Below are positions 8,361 through 16,928 of a stretch of 64,000 nucleotides of DNA, piece by piece. Position numbers and translations under genes: made by a program. The first letter of the stretch is position 1, and every line of letters starts with the position of its first letter. Origin of the DNA: Methanolobus profundi (lineage in GTDB: Archaea > Halobacteriota > Methanosarcinia > Methanosarcinales > Methanosarcinaceae). Location of the stretch: the NCBI RefSeq assembly GCF_900114835.1, contig NZ_FOUJ01000002.1, positions 390,374-454,373 on the forward strand, given 5' to 3'. Below the pieces are notes generated by a model. That model did not search any database, was not told the origin of the DNA, and saw only the letters and a list, made by a program, of their open reading frames with translations.

Positions 8361-8435
8361 TTTCTGGTCGAGTAGTATTAGAAGGGGATTTAGGATAGGT
8401 GACTACATTTTAGGATGGGATTTGTGGTCACCTGT
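8361..8435 (+). pseudogene. 75-bp direct repeat, right copy: remnant of a second Fic gene 3' end with dyad
   Basis: The segment matches the Fic gene terminus and its downstream dyad (arms 8398-8407 and 8423-8432, 15-nt spacer). It includes a counterpart of the Fic stop codon but no usable reading frame upstream. The simplest reading is that a second Fic-like gene, or a tandem duplication, once stood here and was deleted. The repeats lie 847 bp apart. Confidence 0.55.
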
Positions 8436-8461
8436 CAATGAATGAAAATAATGAGAAAATG

Positions 8462-9019
8462 CTACTCCTTCCCCAATACAACCACCTTATCAGGAAAACG
8501 TTTTGGCCTGTCCTTGATCACAAATCCGGCATCTTCTGCCGCCCTTATGATCAGTTCAAATGTATTTTTTGAAACGTGGATGGGTGGTTCGGCTATATAG
8601 ATAAGTCCATCACTTTTGAGCAGGGTCGACAGTTCCCTGAACAATGAAGCTTTATCCGGGATCTCGTGTACCACATAGTAAAGGAAAACAAGATCGAAAC
8701 TTCCTGACAGGCCTAACCTGTCCACCTCGCATCTATGCAGGGTGATATTCTTTCCTGAGTCTGAACTTGCGATCTTATTCCTGACCTTCTGTAACATACC
8801 TTCCTGAAGGTCCACAGCAACGACCTTCCCGGTATCACCTATCATCCGGGAGATGTCGAGGGTGAAAAAACCCGGACCACAACCTACTTCCAGCACCTCC
8901 ATACCTCCACGAAGGTACGGACCTATTATCTTCACCGGGTCCTGGAGCCATCTGCGAAATCTGTTATCCAGACCGACTGACATTTCCACAGGACATAAAC
9001 GACCAACATCATTTCCCAT
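8462..9019 (-). CDS. Class I SAM-dependent methyltransferase
   Basis: The 185-residue protein has the Rossmann-type SAM-binding fold: motif I EVLEVGCGPGFFTLDIS, motif II acidic residue in VVAVDLQEGML, and motif IV-like GSFDLVFLYYVVHEI. The substrate cannot be told; small methyltransferases of this class act on lipids, quinones, small metabolites or metalloids. ATG 9019 is chosen over GTG 9028 because AGGTGAT (9030-9024) overlaps the GTG and would serve the ATG. It is divergent from the sugar dehydrogenase at 9155, and the two genes need not be related. Confidence 0.85.
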   Translation of the reverse strand: MGNDVGRLCPVEMSVGLDNRFRRWLQDPVKIIGPYLRGGMEVLEVGCGPGFFTLDISRMIGDTGKVVAVDLQEGMLQKVRNKIASSDSGKNITLHRCEVDRLGLSGSFDLVFLYYVVHEIPDKASLFRELSTLLKSDGLIYIAEPPIHVSKNTFELIIRAAEDAGFVIKDRPKRFPDKVVVLGKE

Positions 9020-9154
9020 AATGATCACCTGCTTTCAAAAATAACTGCAAAGGAATATCATTGTGATACCTATAAAAGAGTATATCATTTATTGCAACAG
9101 AACAACATCCTAATATACACTTCCAAACAATTTACAACTCAGGAGATCCTTATC

Positions 9155-10450
9155 ATGAAAGTATCAATTATCGGTTCAGGCTATGTTGGCTCTGTCTCAG
9201 CAGCCTGCTTTGCAGACCTCGGACATGAGGTCATCTGTATTGACATCGACGAAGAGAAAGTAAAACAGATCAATGCAGGTATCGCACCCATCTGGGAAGA
9301 GGGGCTTGACGAACTGATGGAGAAATACACCCAGAAGACACTCATCGCAACATCGGATTATGATTACGCTGTCCAGAACTCCGATGCATCCTTCATCTGC
9401 GTGGGAACACCTTCAGGAGATGATGGTAGTATCGACCTCTCCATAGTTAAGGCTGCAAGTGCAAGCCTTGGGAAAGCTATCGCAAAGAAGGATAGCTACC
9501 ATGTTGTCGTTGTCAAGAGTACTGTGGTACCAGAGACCACCGAGAAGGTCGTACTGCCCATAGTTGAGGAATATTCCGGCAAGAAGGCAGGAAAGGACTT
9601 TGGTATTGCCATGAACCCTGAGTTCCTGAGAGAAGGAAAAGCAGTATACGATTTCATGCACCCTGACAAGATAGTTGTCGGTGCTATTGACGAGAGGTCG
9701 GGATTCGTTGTATCTGAACTCTATCGCAAGCTGGACTGTGAGATCACACATACCAACCCAAGGACAGCTGAGATGATCAAATACGTTAATAACTCCTTCC
9801 TGGCTACCAAGATATCCTTCGCCAATGAGATAGGTAACATCTGCAAGCAGCTGGATATCGATACCTATGAGGTCATGGATGCCGTGGGAACCGACTTCAG
9901 GATAGAACGCCAGTTCCTCAACTGCGGTGCAGGTTTTGGTGGCTCATGCTTCCCAAAGGATGTCAAGGCTATTATAGGCAAGGCGAACATGATCGGCTAC
10001 GCACCACAGCTCCTTGAATCCGTTGTTGATGTCAATGACAGACAGCCCCTGAAGATGATAGAACTGCTTCAGGAAAAGATAGGGGATCTTAAGAATAAGA
10101 GAATAGCAGTCCTCGGCCTGGCCTTCAAGAATGATACAGATGATATCAGAGAATCCAGATCCATCCCTGTAATAGCTGAACTTCTGCGCCTTGATGCAGA
10201 TATCACTGCATACGACCCCATGGCAGAGGAAAGCATGAAGAAGCTATTCCCTGCAGTCGCATACTGCAAGACTGCAGCACAGGCACTACAAGAAGCCGAT
10301 GGTTGTCTTATCATGACAGAATGGGGCGAGTTCAGGGAACTGGACAAAGAGTTCAACTCCATGGCCAACAGGGTCGTTATTGACGGCAGACATCTTATAA
10401 AACCTGAAAGGCTCAGTGTAGAGATAGACTACGAAGGCATCTGCTGGTAA
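9155..10450 (+). CDS. ugd: UDP-glucose/UDP-sugar 6-dehydrogenase
   Basis: The 431-residue cytoplasmic enzyme oxidises a nucleotide sugar to its uronic acid in two NAD+-dependent steps, supplying glycans for cell-surface glycosylation. Visible signs: N-terminal NAD fold MKVSIIGSGYVGSVSAACFA, ICVGTPSG, NPEFLREG, active-site GAGFGGSCFPKDV with catalytic Cys near residue 264, and C-terminal VLGLAFKNDTDDIRESRS. Length is normal for the family. ATG 9155 is preferred over the upstream ATG at 9092 because AGGAGATC (9141-9148) sits correctly before it and the family begins here. The Cys-containing motif favours UDP-glucose dehydrogenase over the GDP-mannose or UDP-ManNAc enzymes, but substrate is not proven. 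Confidence 0.88.
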   Translation: MKVSIIGSGYVGSVSAACFADLGHEVICIDIDEEKVKQINAGIAPIWEEGLDELMEKYTQKTLIATSDYDYAVQNSDASFICVGTPSGDDGSIDLSIVKAASASLGKAIAKKDSYHVVVVKSTVVPETTEKVVLPIVEEYSGKKAGKDFGIAMNPEFLREGKAVYDFMHPDKIVVGAIDERSGFVVSELYRKLDCEITHTNPRTAEMIKYVNNSFLATKISFANEIGNICKQLDIDTYEVMDAVGTDFRIERQFLNCGAGFGGSCFPKDVKAIIGKANMIGYAPQLLESVVDVNDRQPLKMIELLQEKIGDLKNKRIAVLGLAFKNDTDDIRESRSIPVIAELLRLDADITAYDPMAEESMKKLFPAVAYCKTAAQALQEADGCLIMTEWGEFRELDKEFNSMANRVVIDGRHLIKPERLSVEIDYEGICW

Positions 10451-10498
10451 GCAGCAACAAAGCAATATCGTCAGTAACTGAAAAACGGATCGACCATC

Positions 10499-10765
10499 AT
10501 GACCGAAACATTCACTCTTAATGTAGGAGAAAGAAAGAACATCGGCAAAAGCTTCTGGGGAACCATTGAGGACATGATGTACTGCGGGATATCCTCAGAG
10601 AACACCTTTTCCATCGGACTTCTTTTTTCAAAGGGATATCAGGGTCATGCCCTGAACCTTTTCTTTCCGAAGAAGGCATCCTCCATCGTGCTCGATGGAA
10701 GAAAATACTACGTTGTTGATGTAAAACCTGAATATATAACACTTCAGAACTCTCCAACAATATAA
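10499..10765 (+). CDS. Small hypothetical protein
   Basis: An 88-residue soluble protein with no family I recognise. It seems to be a small beta-rich domain (ETFTLNVGERKNIGKSFWG, YYVVDVKPEYITLQ) without Cys clusters, signal peptide or membrane segment. It follows the sugar dehydrogenase by about 50 bp in the same direction and may be co-transcribed, though nothing ties their functions together. The coding call rests on length, an ATG start and composition like its neighbours. Confidence 0.55.
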   Translation: MTETFTLNVGERKNIGKSFWGTIEDMMYCGISSENTFSIGLLFSKGYQGHALNLFFPKKASSIVLDGRKYYVVDVKPEYITLQNSPTI

Positions 10766-10827
10766 CATCAAATAGAAGGATTTTAATATCTTTAGTAAAA
10801 AAGGTCAGGGTGGTTGGTGGTGACCTT

Positions 10828-11487
10828 ATGAAAAACGACAAAACGATAAAAGAAGATATTAACGGCAGATTACACTCCCTTGATCAGAATGTAAGGAGCG
10901 TAGAAAAACGATTACGTGCAGTAGAACGCAGACTCTCTGTGGACATTCCTCTGGAAGATACTATTCCTGAGTATGAGACGAACTTTGAAGAGGTAATAGA
11001 GAGCACACAGGAAGATATCGCGTCCTTGCTCTCCGATATCAATGAACTGAAACAAAGCCTTTCTGTCAATGAGACATCTGACGACAGTCTGCAGGAATTA
11101 GATAACCGGTTCGTAATGATAGATTCACAGATAGATGAGCTTCGTGAAGAGAATTCAAGACTCCGGGAAGAACTTGAACGTAAGGAACCAGTGCTCGACC
11201 ATAAGGACACCGAGGGATTAAAACTGGAGATCAGGAACGAGATCTCACAGCTCAATATGCGCCTTGAAAAAGCCGAGAACCACAACCGCATTAACATTGG
11301 TTCTGTAAAAGTGCCTGTGGAACTTTCGGGTATATTAGGAGCGATAATACTCGCCTTTACCGGTTATCTCATAATGGTGGGTAGATGGGACATCATCCGG
11401 TCAGCTTATTTCTCATTCTCTGTTGCCTTTATATTTGCCATTGCAGTTCTTTTGAAGTTCTATGTGGCAAACCGCAGCAGAGCCTGA
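10828..11487 (+). CDS. Coiled-coil protein with two C-terminal membrane helices
   Basis: ATG 10828 follows GGTGGTGA at proper spacing and is preferred over GTG 10810. About 155 residues of charged heptad-rich sequence (VRSVEKRLRAVERRL, LREENSRLREELERK style) form coiled coils. Two membrane helices follow: VELSGILGAIILAFTGYLIM and AYFSFSVAFIFAIAVLLKF, near the C-terminus. The coiled-coil part should face the cytoplasm. No enzymatic motif is seen. Such proteins often act as tethers or scaffolds, but nothing in the sequence says for what. Confidence 0.75.
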   Translation: MKNDKTIKEDINGRLHSLDQNVRSVEKRLRAVERRLSVDIPLEDTIPEYETNFEEVIESTQEDIASLLSDINELKQSLSVNETSDDSLQELDNRFVMIDSQIDELREENSRLREELERKEPVLDHKDTEGLKLEIRNEISQLNMRLEKAENHNRINIGSVKVPVELSGILGAIILAFTGYLIMVGRWDIIRSAYFSFSVAFIFAIAVLLKFYVANRSRA

Positions 11488-11552
11488 AGTACAGGACACT
11501 TAAAAAGGATAATTAGAACAAATGGGATCCCCGAAGTATAGACATTGGGATC

Positions 11553-11993
11553 TCAGACTTTTCTTACTTTTACAAAGTAGTCATTAGAATGGTCCAGGTA
11601 ACCTTCCTGCATTACCTTCAGCGAAAGATAGCCTTCTGTCTTACCCTGTGGTAGAGAGATATTCACCAGTTTATACTGGAATTCACCATTATGGTCAGTG
11701 ATCCCTCCAACAGCCTTTTCCATTGACGGACCCCAAATTACTACATTGGCACCGCCAATTTCCCGGCCGTCATTGTCAAAAACATTGACTATCAGCTCTG
11801 GAGAATCATTGATCGTATCACTTATATTGAAACTGCTGCAGTTCGAGGATGCGAACATGGTGTCAGGAACAAAAGGCGTGCTTGTTACAGCAGAGAGGAT
11901 GGCATACATACCTATCATCCCGATGATCGTGAGAACAACGATCCTTATTGGAAGCCCCACGGATGCAGATTCATCTGAGAACATGTGAACCAT
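11553..11993 (-). CDS. Pilin-like secreted protein with beta-sandwich domain
   Basis: The 146-residue protein opens with SDESASVGLPIRIVVLTIIG, a short polar leader followed by a hydrophobic helix as in archaeal type IV pilin-like proteins. The rest is an extracellular beta domain (ELIVNVFDNDGREIGGANVV, GITDHNGEFQYKL) resembling carboxypeptidase-regulatory or Ig-like folds. It shares this design with its upstream neighbour at 12015. The two minus-strand genes are 21 bp apart and probably form an operon. A cell-surface location is inferred; whether the protein polymerises is unknown. Confidence 0.7.
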   Translation of the reverse strand: MVHMFSDESASVGLPIRIVVLTIIGMIGMYAILSAVTSTPFVPDTMFASSNCSSFNISDTINDSPELIVNVFDNDGREIGGANVVIWGPSMEKAVGGITDHNGEFQYKLVNISLPQGKTEGYLSLKVMQEGYLDHSNDYFVKVRKV

Positions 11994-12014
11994 AAAAATA
12001 AAAAGATGCCAGGA

Positions 12015-12494
12015 TCATGATGTCCTGACTATCATTACAGCATCTGTCTTTTCAAAATCGTAGAAGCCATCAGTGGATATAGTGAGATCCATCGATCCTT
12101 CGTTCTGGTTAGCACCAAGACTGACAGGCGAACTGCTTGTCGATGTGCTCAGACTGCAGTTCCCATTGTTGTCCGTGGTACCAGTGGCTACACCACCAAG
12201 CCCGCGCAGGATCACATTAGCATTCCTTACAGGATAACCATCAGGATCTGATACGGAGATATCCACATCGATATCAAAAGGTGCATTTGCTACAGTAGAA
12301 TCCACAATAACAGTATTACCAGGACTTGGACCTGCATTATTCTCACCAGATGCCACGATGTTCACAGACATATTCTTAGTTGGAGGAGGGATAATAGCTA
12401 CAAGTGCCGCAAGGGCAACCATACCAACCACCAGCATTACAACAATATACTCTAAATTACTACTAACATTACATATATATAGAATAAATATCAT
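12015..12494 (-). CDS. Secreted protein with N-terminal hydrophobic helix and beta-sandwich domain
   Basis: A hydrophobic segment (EYIVVMLVVGMVALAALVAI) precedes a beta-rich domain with SVSDPDGYPVRNANVILRG and TGTTDNNGNCSLSTS. This resembles the C-terminal domain of the gene at 11553. The start is uncertain: an internal ATG at 12437 would give MLVVGMVALAALVAI and sits downstream of a TATA-like CTATATATAT near 12472-12482, which would otherwise lie inside the coding region. That TATA sequence is nearly palindromic and may instead serve the divergent integrase gene. Surface location is inferred from the hydrophobic N-terminus. Confidence 0.65.
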   Translation of the reverse strand: MIFILYICNVSSNLEYIVVMLVVGMVALAALVAIIPPPTKNMSVNIVASGENNAGPSPGNTVIVDSTVANAPFDIDVDISVSDPDGYPVRNANVILRGLGGVATGTTDNNGNCSLSTSTSSSPVSLGANQNEGSMDLTISTDGFYDFEKTDAVMIVRTS

Positions 12495-12511
12495 TCATAA
12501 ATAAGAGAGTC

Positions 12512-13699
12512 ATGCCCAGGAACCCAACAAACCCGAGAACATCATCTACACTCGATGAGAAGTTGAAACGAAAAAGGGATAATTTAGCTAATGATATTGA
12601 AACTTCACCCGAGAACCTACAGCTTGTTAACAAGTTCATCGATGGCATGATCAGAGATGGTAAAAGCCGGCAAACTTGCTTAACCTATTTGACCTCACTC
12701 CGATATATTCTTAAAAATACTGACATCGAGTTCCAACACCCTACAATTGAAGACATTGAGTCCATGTTAATAACATTAGAGACATGGAATGCAACAAGTG
12801 GACCGAACAAAGGAGAACCACTATCTCCGTACACTAAAAACACGATAAAGATGCAGACGAAGGCTTTTTTGCAGTTTTTGGGGTGCAACGACGAAGCGAA
12901 CGTCATTAAGTGTAAGAACTTGAAAGGAAAAAAAATTCCAGAGGACATAATAACAAAAGATGAGGTACTGGAGATAGTAGACCATGCCGGAAGTTTGAGA
13001 GATAAAGCCTTGCTCGGAGTGTTATATGAAACCGGTTGCAGATCGGGAGAAATTCTCTCCTTGAAGATAAAGAACGTCGACTTTCTGCACAATGGAGGTT
13101 GTGCAGTTACATTCCCACAAGGAAAAACAGGCCCTCGCAGAGTTATCATCTTCAATTTTACACCATACCTTCGTCAATGGATAGATGCACATCCTCTTAA
13201 AGATACACCAGATGCACCACTATGGCCTACAGGAGACTATAGAGCGGGACCCTTAAGCGATGTTGGCCTTCGTTATCTACTACGCGAGACCGTAAAAAGA
13301 ACAGGCATAAAGAAACGTGTTTACGTTCACGGTTTTAGACATGCAAGAGCTACCCATTTAGCAGAACATTTGACTGAACAACAAATGAAAGCATACCTTG
13401 GGTGGACTCCTGGATCTGATATGGCCTCTGTATATGTCCACCTTTCGGGGAAAGATATCGATAAAGCCATCATGGCTATGAACGGAATAGAGGATATTGA
13501 GAGCCCTGTTGACACCATGAGACCCGGAACTTGTGCACGGTGCCATGAACTGACCCCTCCTAATGCAAAGTATTGTTTCAAGTGTGGACTGCCCTTGACG
13601 TATGAGGCGAATCAGACAGATAAAGAAATATTTGAAACATTAATCGAGAAGGTTAAACAAAATCCAGAGTTGATAGTAAAGGCTTTGGAACAAGCATGA
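12512..13699 (+). CDS. Tyrosine recombinase / integrase with C-terminal zinc ribbon
   Basis: The 395-residue protein has an N-terminal SAM-like core-binding domain (SRQTCLTYLTSLRYIL) and a phage-integrase catalytic domain: Arg in ETGCRSGEIL (about residue 175), HxxR in HGFRHARAT (about 272), GWTPGSDM, and the nucleophilic Tyr in ASVYVHLSG (about 307). A CxxC...CxxC ribbon (CARCHELTPPNAKYCFKCG) follows, a common addition in methanogen integrases. It would cut and join DNA at attachment sites. It starts the mobile island that runs to about 27.3 kb. GAGAG precedes the ATG, and a TATA box lies near 12470. All catalytic residues are present, so it may be active. Confidence 0.9.
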   Translation: MPRNPTNPRTSSTLDEKLKRKRDNLANDIETSPENLQLVNKFIDGMIRDGKSRQTCLTYLTSLRYILKNTDIEFQHPTIEDIESMLITLETWNATSGPNKGEPLSPYTKNTIKMQTKAFLQFLGCNDEANVIKCKNLKGKKIPEDIITKDEVLEIVDHAGSLRDKALLGVLYETGCRSGEILSLKIKNVDFLHNGGCAVTFPQGKTGPRRVIIFNFTPYLRQWIDAHPLKDTPDAPLWPTGDYRAGPLSDVGLRYLLRETVKRTGIKKRVYVHGFRHARATHLAEHLTEQQMKAYLGWTPGSDMASVYVHLSGKDIDKAIMAMNGIEDIESPVDTMRPGTCARCHELTPPNAKYCFKCGLPLTYEANQTDKEIFETLIEKVKQNPELIVKALEQA

Positions 13700-13765
13700 G
13701 CGGAGAAGGGGGTCACCCTGAACCGTAAAAATGATTTAATTATACAAGATAGGAGTGTGAAGTTA

Positions 13766-14365
13766 ATGAAAATAATACTTGAAAACAACGATGAACTGGA
13801 AATTGTAAAACATATTGATGAAAATAAAGTTTCAATTGATCAGTTTTTGATGATTTTTAATATGTTGAATCTCGATAGAGATGTTGAGATTATGGTTTTG
13901 CTTGAGGAAGAGAACAAAATTTTGCATGAGAAAGAGGACAAAATTTTGCCTGATGCACATGGAGCCTATCCCATTGGATACGTTCCCGATGGTCCATTAC
14001 AGCGAGGTGTATTGTACCGTACAGAAAACAACAAATTCCGCATGTATCCCCCTGGCACATCAGCATATTATCAAAATAAAGCGCGGAAACGATGGGAAGC
14101 GGAACGCATGGAGATATATAATGAGCATAAGTATGAGTGGCTTGCTGCATTTATATCAGATAAAATCTTACCAGACATTAACGGTTTATTGAAGTTTAAC
14201 CATTGGCCTCAAAGTTGTTCAAGAAAGGCACAAGCTTGGTTATGGGTATATGAGAAATTGGAAAATGATCAAGAAATCATAAATTCAAGGAAACATGACC
14301 GTGTTGATTATCAGTCTATGCTTCATGAATACTACAGGAGTCATTTTAGGCCAGAATCACTATAG
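13766..14365 (+). CDS. Hypothetical protein of the mobile island
   Basis: I do not recognise this 199-residue soluble protein. ATG 13766 is preceded by AGGAG at 13751-13755; GTG 13757 is too close to that site. The N-terminal 60 residues look like a small helical domain (IILENNDELEIVKHIDENK). The rest is rich in Trp, Tyr, Arg and Lys (AYYQNKARKRWEAERMEIY, CSRKAQAWLWVYEKLEND), which may suit nucleic acid binding. It follows the integrase by 66 bp in the same direction and may be co-transcribed. Confidence 0.6.
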   Translation: MKIILENNDELEIVKHIDENKVSIDQFLMIFNMLNLDRDVEIMVLLEEENKILHEKEDKILPDAHGAYPIGYVPDGPLQRGVLYRTENNKFRMYPPGTSAYYQNKARKRWEAERMEIYNEHKYEWLAAFISDKILPDINGLLKFNHWPQSCSRKAQAWLWVYEKLENDQEIINSRKHDRVDYQSMLHEYYRSHFRPESL

Positions 14366-14398
14366 GCCATCCACTCAAACTAGCCCCGTGTTGATTAA

Positions 14399-14518
14399 TC
14401 AAATCCCTCTCGATATCCGCGTTATCCGGGCATAGAGCTTCGCAGTGGTCATCATACTGCTATGATTCAACCTAAACGATATAACCTCCATAGGAATCCA
14501 CTGTGAGGGCAGAATCAT
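14399..14518 (-). pseudogene. C-terminal remnant of a second tyrosine recombinase
   Basis: A 39-codon frame encodes IPMEVISFRLNHSSMMTTAK and LYARIT. This matches the end of tyrosine recombinases, where the nucleophilic Tyr follows a (L/N)HSSxxTT helix. Everything upstream of this terminal helix is missing. Its ATG overlaps the stop codon of the serine recombinase in an ATGA arrangement, so a recombination event appears to have joined the two. It cannot be catalytic alone. Confidence 0.6.
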
Positions 14519-15147
14519 TCCCCTACACTCCTAACCCTCTCAACTCTCTCTTGTTCTTCCCAGATATCACGATACTTATACAGTGTACTGGCTGGAACGT
14601 TCATTACCCTTGAAATCTCGGCCCATGTAAGCCCTTTATCTCGATACTTCATTGCCTCCTTCTTGTCCGGCTCTTTACTAGGCCTTCCCCATTTCTTATT
14701 CTCACTCTTATATCGCTCGATACCTACCTTGATACGTTCCTTCAATATCCTCTTCTCATTCTCTGCGACCCATCCAAACAGAGAGATTAGTAACTTCCTA
14801 TAGTGTGGGTCACCGATAGTGGACCATGACTCACTAGGGCTCAGAGAAACAATCCTAACGCCCTTTTCTTCGAATTCCATAGTCAGGTTAAGGGTGTCGA
14901 TAAAAGTCCTTCCGAGACGAGAAATTTCGAACAGATAGATCGTATCTACATCATGAGATTCGATGTGTTTGAGGAGCTTCTTGAACCCAGATCTCTTAGT
15001 AGCTGGAACACTTCCACTGATGCCCTCATCAAAGAATATCCTCTCAGGTGGGATCCCTTTGTTCTTGAGCTGTACTATTTGGGTGTCAATGTTCTGGTCT
15101 TTAGTGCTGGTCCTAGCATATCCTACAGATCTTTCAATATTTTCCAT
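14515..15147 (-). CDS. Serine recombinase (resolvase/invertase family)
   Basis: The 210-residue protein carries the resolvase catalytic domain: GYARTSTKDQNIDTQ with the nucleophilic Ser at residue 14, FFDEGISGS, and the conserved arginines in ISRLGRTFID. A C-terminal helix-turn-helix follows (GLTWAEISRVMNVPASTLYKY), the usual small-resolvase layout. Such enzymes invert, resolve or integrate DNA at short dyad sites. It is at the boundary of a 1.1-kb gene-free stretch that could contain its recombination sites. Its stop overlaps the ATG of an integrase remnant. The protein is full length. Confidence 0.9.
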   Translation of the reverse strand: MENIERSVGYARTSTKDQNIDTQIVQLKNKGIPPERIFFDEGISGSVPATKRSGFKKLLKHIESHDVDTIYLFEISRLGRTFIDTLNLTMEFEEKGVRIVSLSPSESWSTIGDPHYRKLLISLFGWVAENEKRILKERIKVGIERYKSENKKWGRPSKEPDKKEAMKYRDKGLTWAEISRVMNVPASTLYKYRDIWEEQERVERVRSVGE

Positions 15148-16280
15148 TAAACCTATTTCGTGTAACGAATAACTTAAAAAGATTAGGCATAGGTTTTGTA
15201 GGACGAAAAAGACATGTTTTTCGTAATCATGTAGTTTTTCTTTTCCGTAATTTATATCGAACTAACGATGTAGCTCTTTAATATTTGATTCTCATATTTT
15301 TTTTGTTGTAGTCCATAAAATACAAATGATTAGGTACCCTTTCCATAGCTCACCAATGGAGTGTTTCAATCCATAATCGAAAGTACCTAAGTGGATGGAT
15401 ATGCCACTTATAATTGTGGTTACTATAACATTAAACCAGAACAAGATCTTTAGGAACATTGTGGATGTCTAGAACCAGTTTTGAAAGATAAACCTTTGTA
15501 TTTTATTTTATATTATTTCAAAGTTTACAATAACACGAAATGTAAAGAAGCATATAAACATGGTAAGTATTAGCGGGATGGGTTAAAAAGGGGATTTTGA
15601 AAAAGGGTACCTTAATGTTTACATTTTATCTAATTTTGTAAAGGATTAATCTTTCCGATTAGTGAAACAAATAGGAAATATATTTCCCCACATTCAGCCG
15701 ATACGATAAAAGCCGAGATAGTTTAAAAAGAAAATAGCTGTTTTTCAGTATGTAGTTGGAAGTTTCAAAAGTGTTACTGATTCATTATATTGTCTTTTTC
15801 CTTTACTAAGGGTGTTTAGGCAAATTCTGAAAGCGTACTTTGATGTTTTAGTTCATCACATTGTTTAAGGTCCCTAATTTGTGTCAAAATCATACAAAAG
15901 GTCCCAAAAAACAGGGTCCTTTTGCGGCGGGTCCGGAGTCAAAAAAAGGTCCCTTTCAAAATTAGACATTTTCAAGGCAATTTTAGTGAAAAATAACAAT
16001 CAAAGTGGAAGTTAAGCATACCAAGTAAGAAGTTAGTATATTGATAATGATAGCGTTTCCATGCCAGATTATAGAAAAACAGTGTTAAGAAGTGATAATA
16101 ACAAATTGCTTGCACAGTTAATTAACACAATGTTAACAATCTATATATAAAACGCTAGCAACAGACATAGTATGATAGGTAGTATATAAACAAAGTATTT
16201 ATACTATCGAAGTACAATATCAATGTGTATATACAAAATATACAGTACAGACCATGAACAAAAATAATGAGGAAAAATAA
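15148..16280. other. AT-rich gene-free stretch with inverted repeats and a GGTCC cluster
   Basis: No convincing gene lies in these 1.1 kb. GGTACCCTTT at 15333-15342 and AAAGGGTACC at 15602-15611 form a perfect 10-bp inverted repeat about 280 bp apart. A cluster of GGTCC words occupies 15867-15957: AAGGTCCC, then AAAAGGTCCC (15896) facing GGGTCCTTTT (15914), GGGTCC (15929) and AAAGGTCCCTTT (15946). These could be recombination, replication or regulator sites of the island. A single GTTTCAATCC word near 15364 is not repeated, so there is no CRISPR array. Confidence 0.5.
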
Positions 16281-16379
16281 ATGATGAATATAAATAAATT
16301 TGTTGTAGAAATTGCAGCATTGGTTCTCACAATCTTCGCGGGATATGAGATCATTGCTGCACTTCAATCAGCAATATGA
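16281..16379 (+). CDS. Small single-pass membrane peptide (32 residues)
   Basis: GAGG at 16269-16272 stands 8 nt upstream of ATG 16281. The peptide is almost entirely one hydrophobic helix, FVVEIAALVLTIFAGYEII, with a short polar N-terminus. Small toxins, regulators of transporters and membrane stabilisers all look like this, and nothing narrows the choice. The frame on the opposite strand is Cys/Tyr/Phe-rich and unlikely. Good ribosome binding site and composition support the call, but its size makes it uncertain. Confidence 0.45.
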   Translation: MMNINKFVVEIAALVLTIFAGYEIIAALQSAI

Positions 16380-16504
16380 ACTAAATTCATACTGCGGTTA
16401 TAACCAAAACATAGTATGAATAAGACAATATTTAAATTTACTTGAATGGTATTTAAATACCATTTTGATTCTTTTTTTGTTTCCCATATCTAGGGTTTTC
16501 GGAA

Positions 16505-16711
16505 TTAAAAACTCTTAATAATAAATAGTATAGAAGCCACAGCATATGCAAAGAAAGTTAAAAAGAAAATAGCAGCAAAAAACTTGTCACTCTTTGTGAT
16601 TTCACACTTATCCCGTGCTCTAAAGTAAATTGTAACTGCAAGATTACCAAAAACACCAAAGAAAGCTCCAAGTGTCAGAGCCATTATTGTAGTACCGCCT
16701 TCTATATCCAA
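16505..16711 (-). CDS. Small membrane protein with two helices
   Basis: A 68-residue protein with two membrane segments (MALTLGAFFGVFGNLAVTIYF and FFAAIFFLTFFAYAVASILF) joined by a charged loop (RARDKCEITKSDK). No homologous family comes to mind. It stands alone between the small membrane peptide and an AbrB-type regulator, facing away from the latter. Holins and small toxins share this shape, but this is only a structural resemblance. Confidence 0.5.
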   Translation of the reverse strand: MDIEGGTTIMALTLGAFFGVFGNLAVTIYFRARDKCEITKSDKFFAAIFFLTFFAYAVASILFIIKSF

Positions 16712-16928
16712 ATATATTCACCGAATATCATATTGGTTATTAGTTTAAAAAGTGTTATCTTCCTTTATTTGGCGTTATCTTCCTTCTTTATGGGGTTTAG
16801 GAGTTGGGTCTATTTTCTGTAGTAATGATGATTAAGTATTTGTACCAACATACATCTTACATGTCTTATATAACTTATATGTAAGAGTGCGTGATTAAAA
16901 AACGTATCAATTAAGAGGAGGAAACATA

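Noticed and set aside
15364-15380. GTTTCAATCC word reminiscent of a CRISPR repeat
   Set aside because: It occurs once, without spaced copies or cas genes in the window.
16155-16367. 70-residue minus-strand ORF
   Set aside because: Its Cys/Tyr/Phe-rich composition is typical of antisense AT-rich sequence, and the plus-strand peptide at 16281 has a better start signal.
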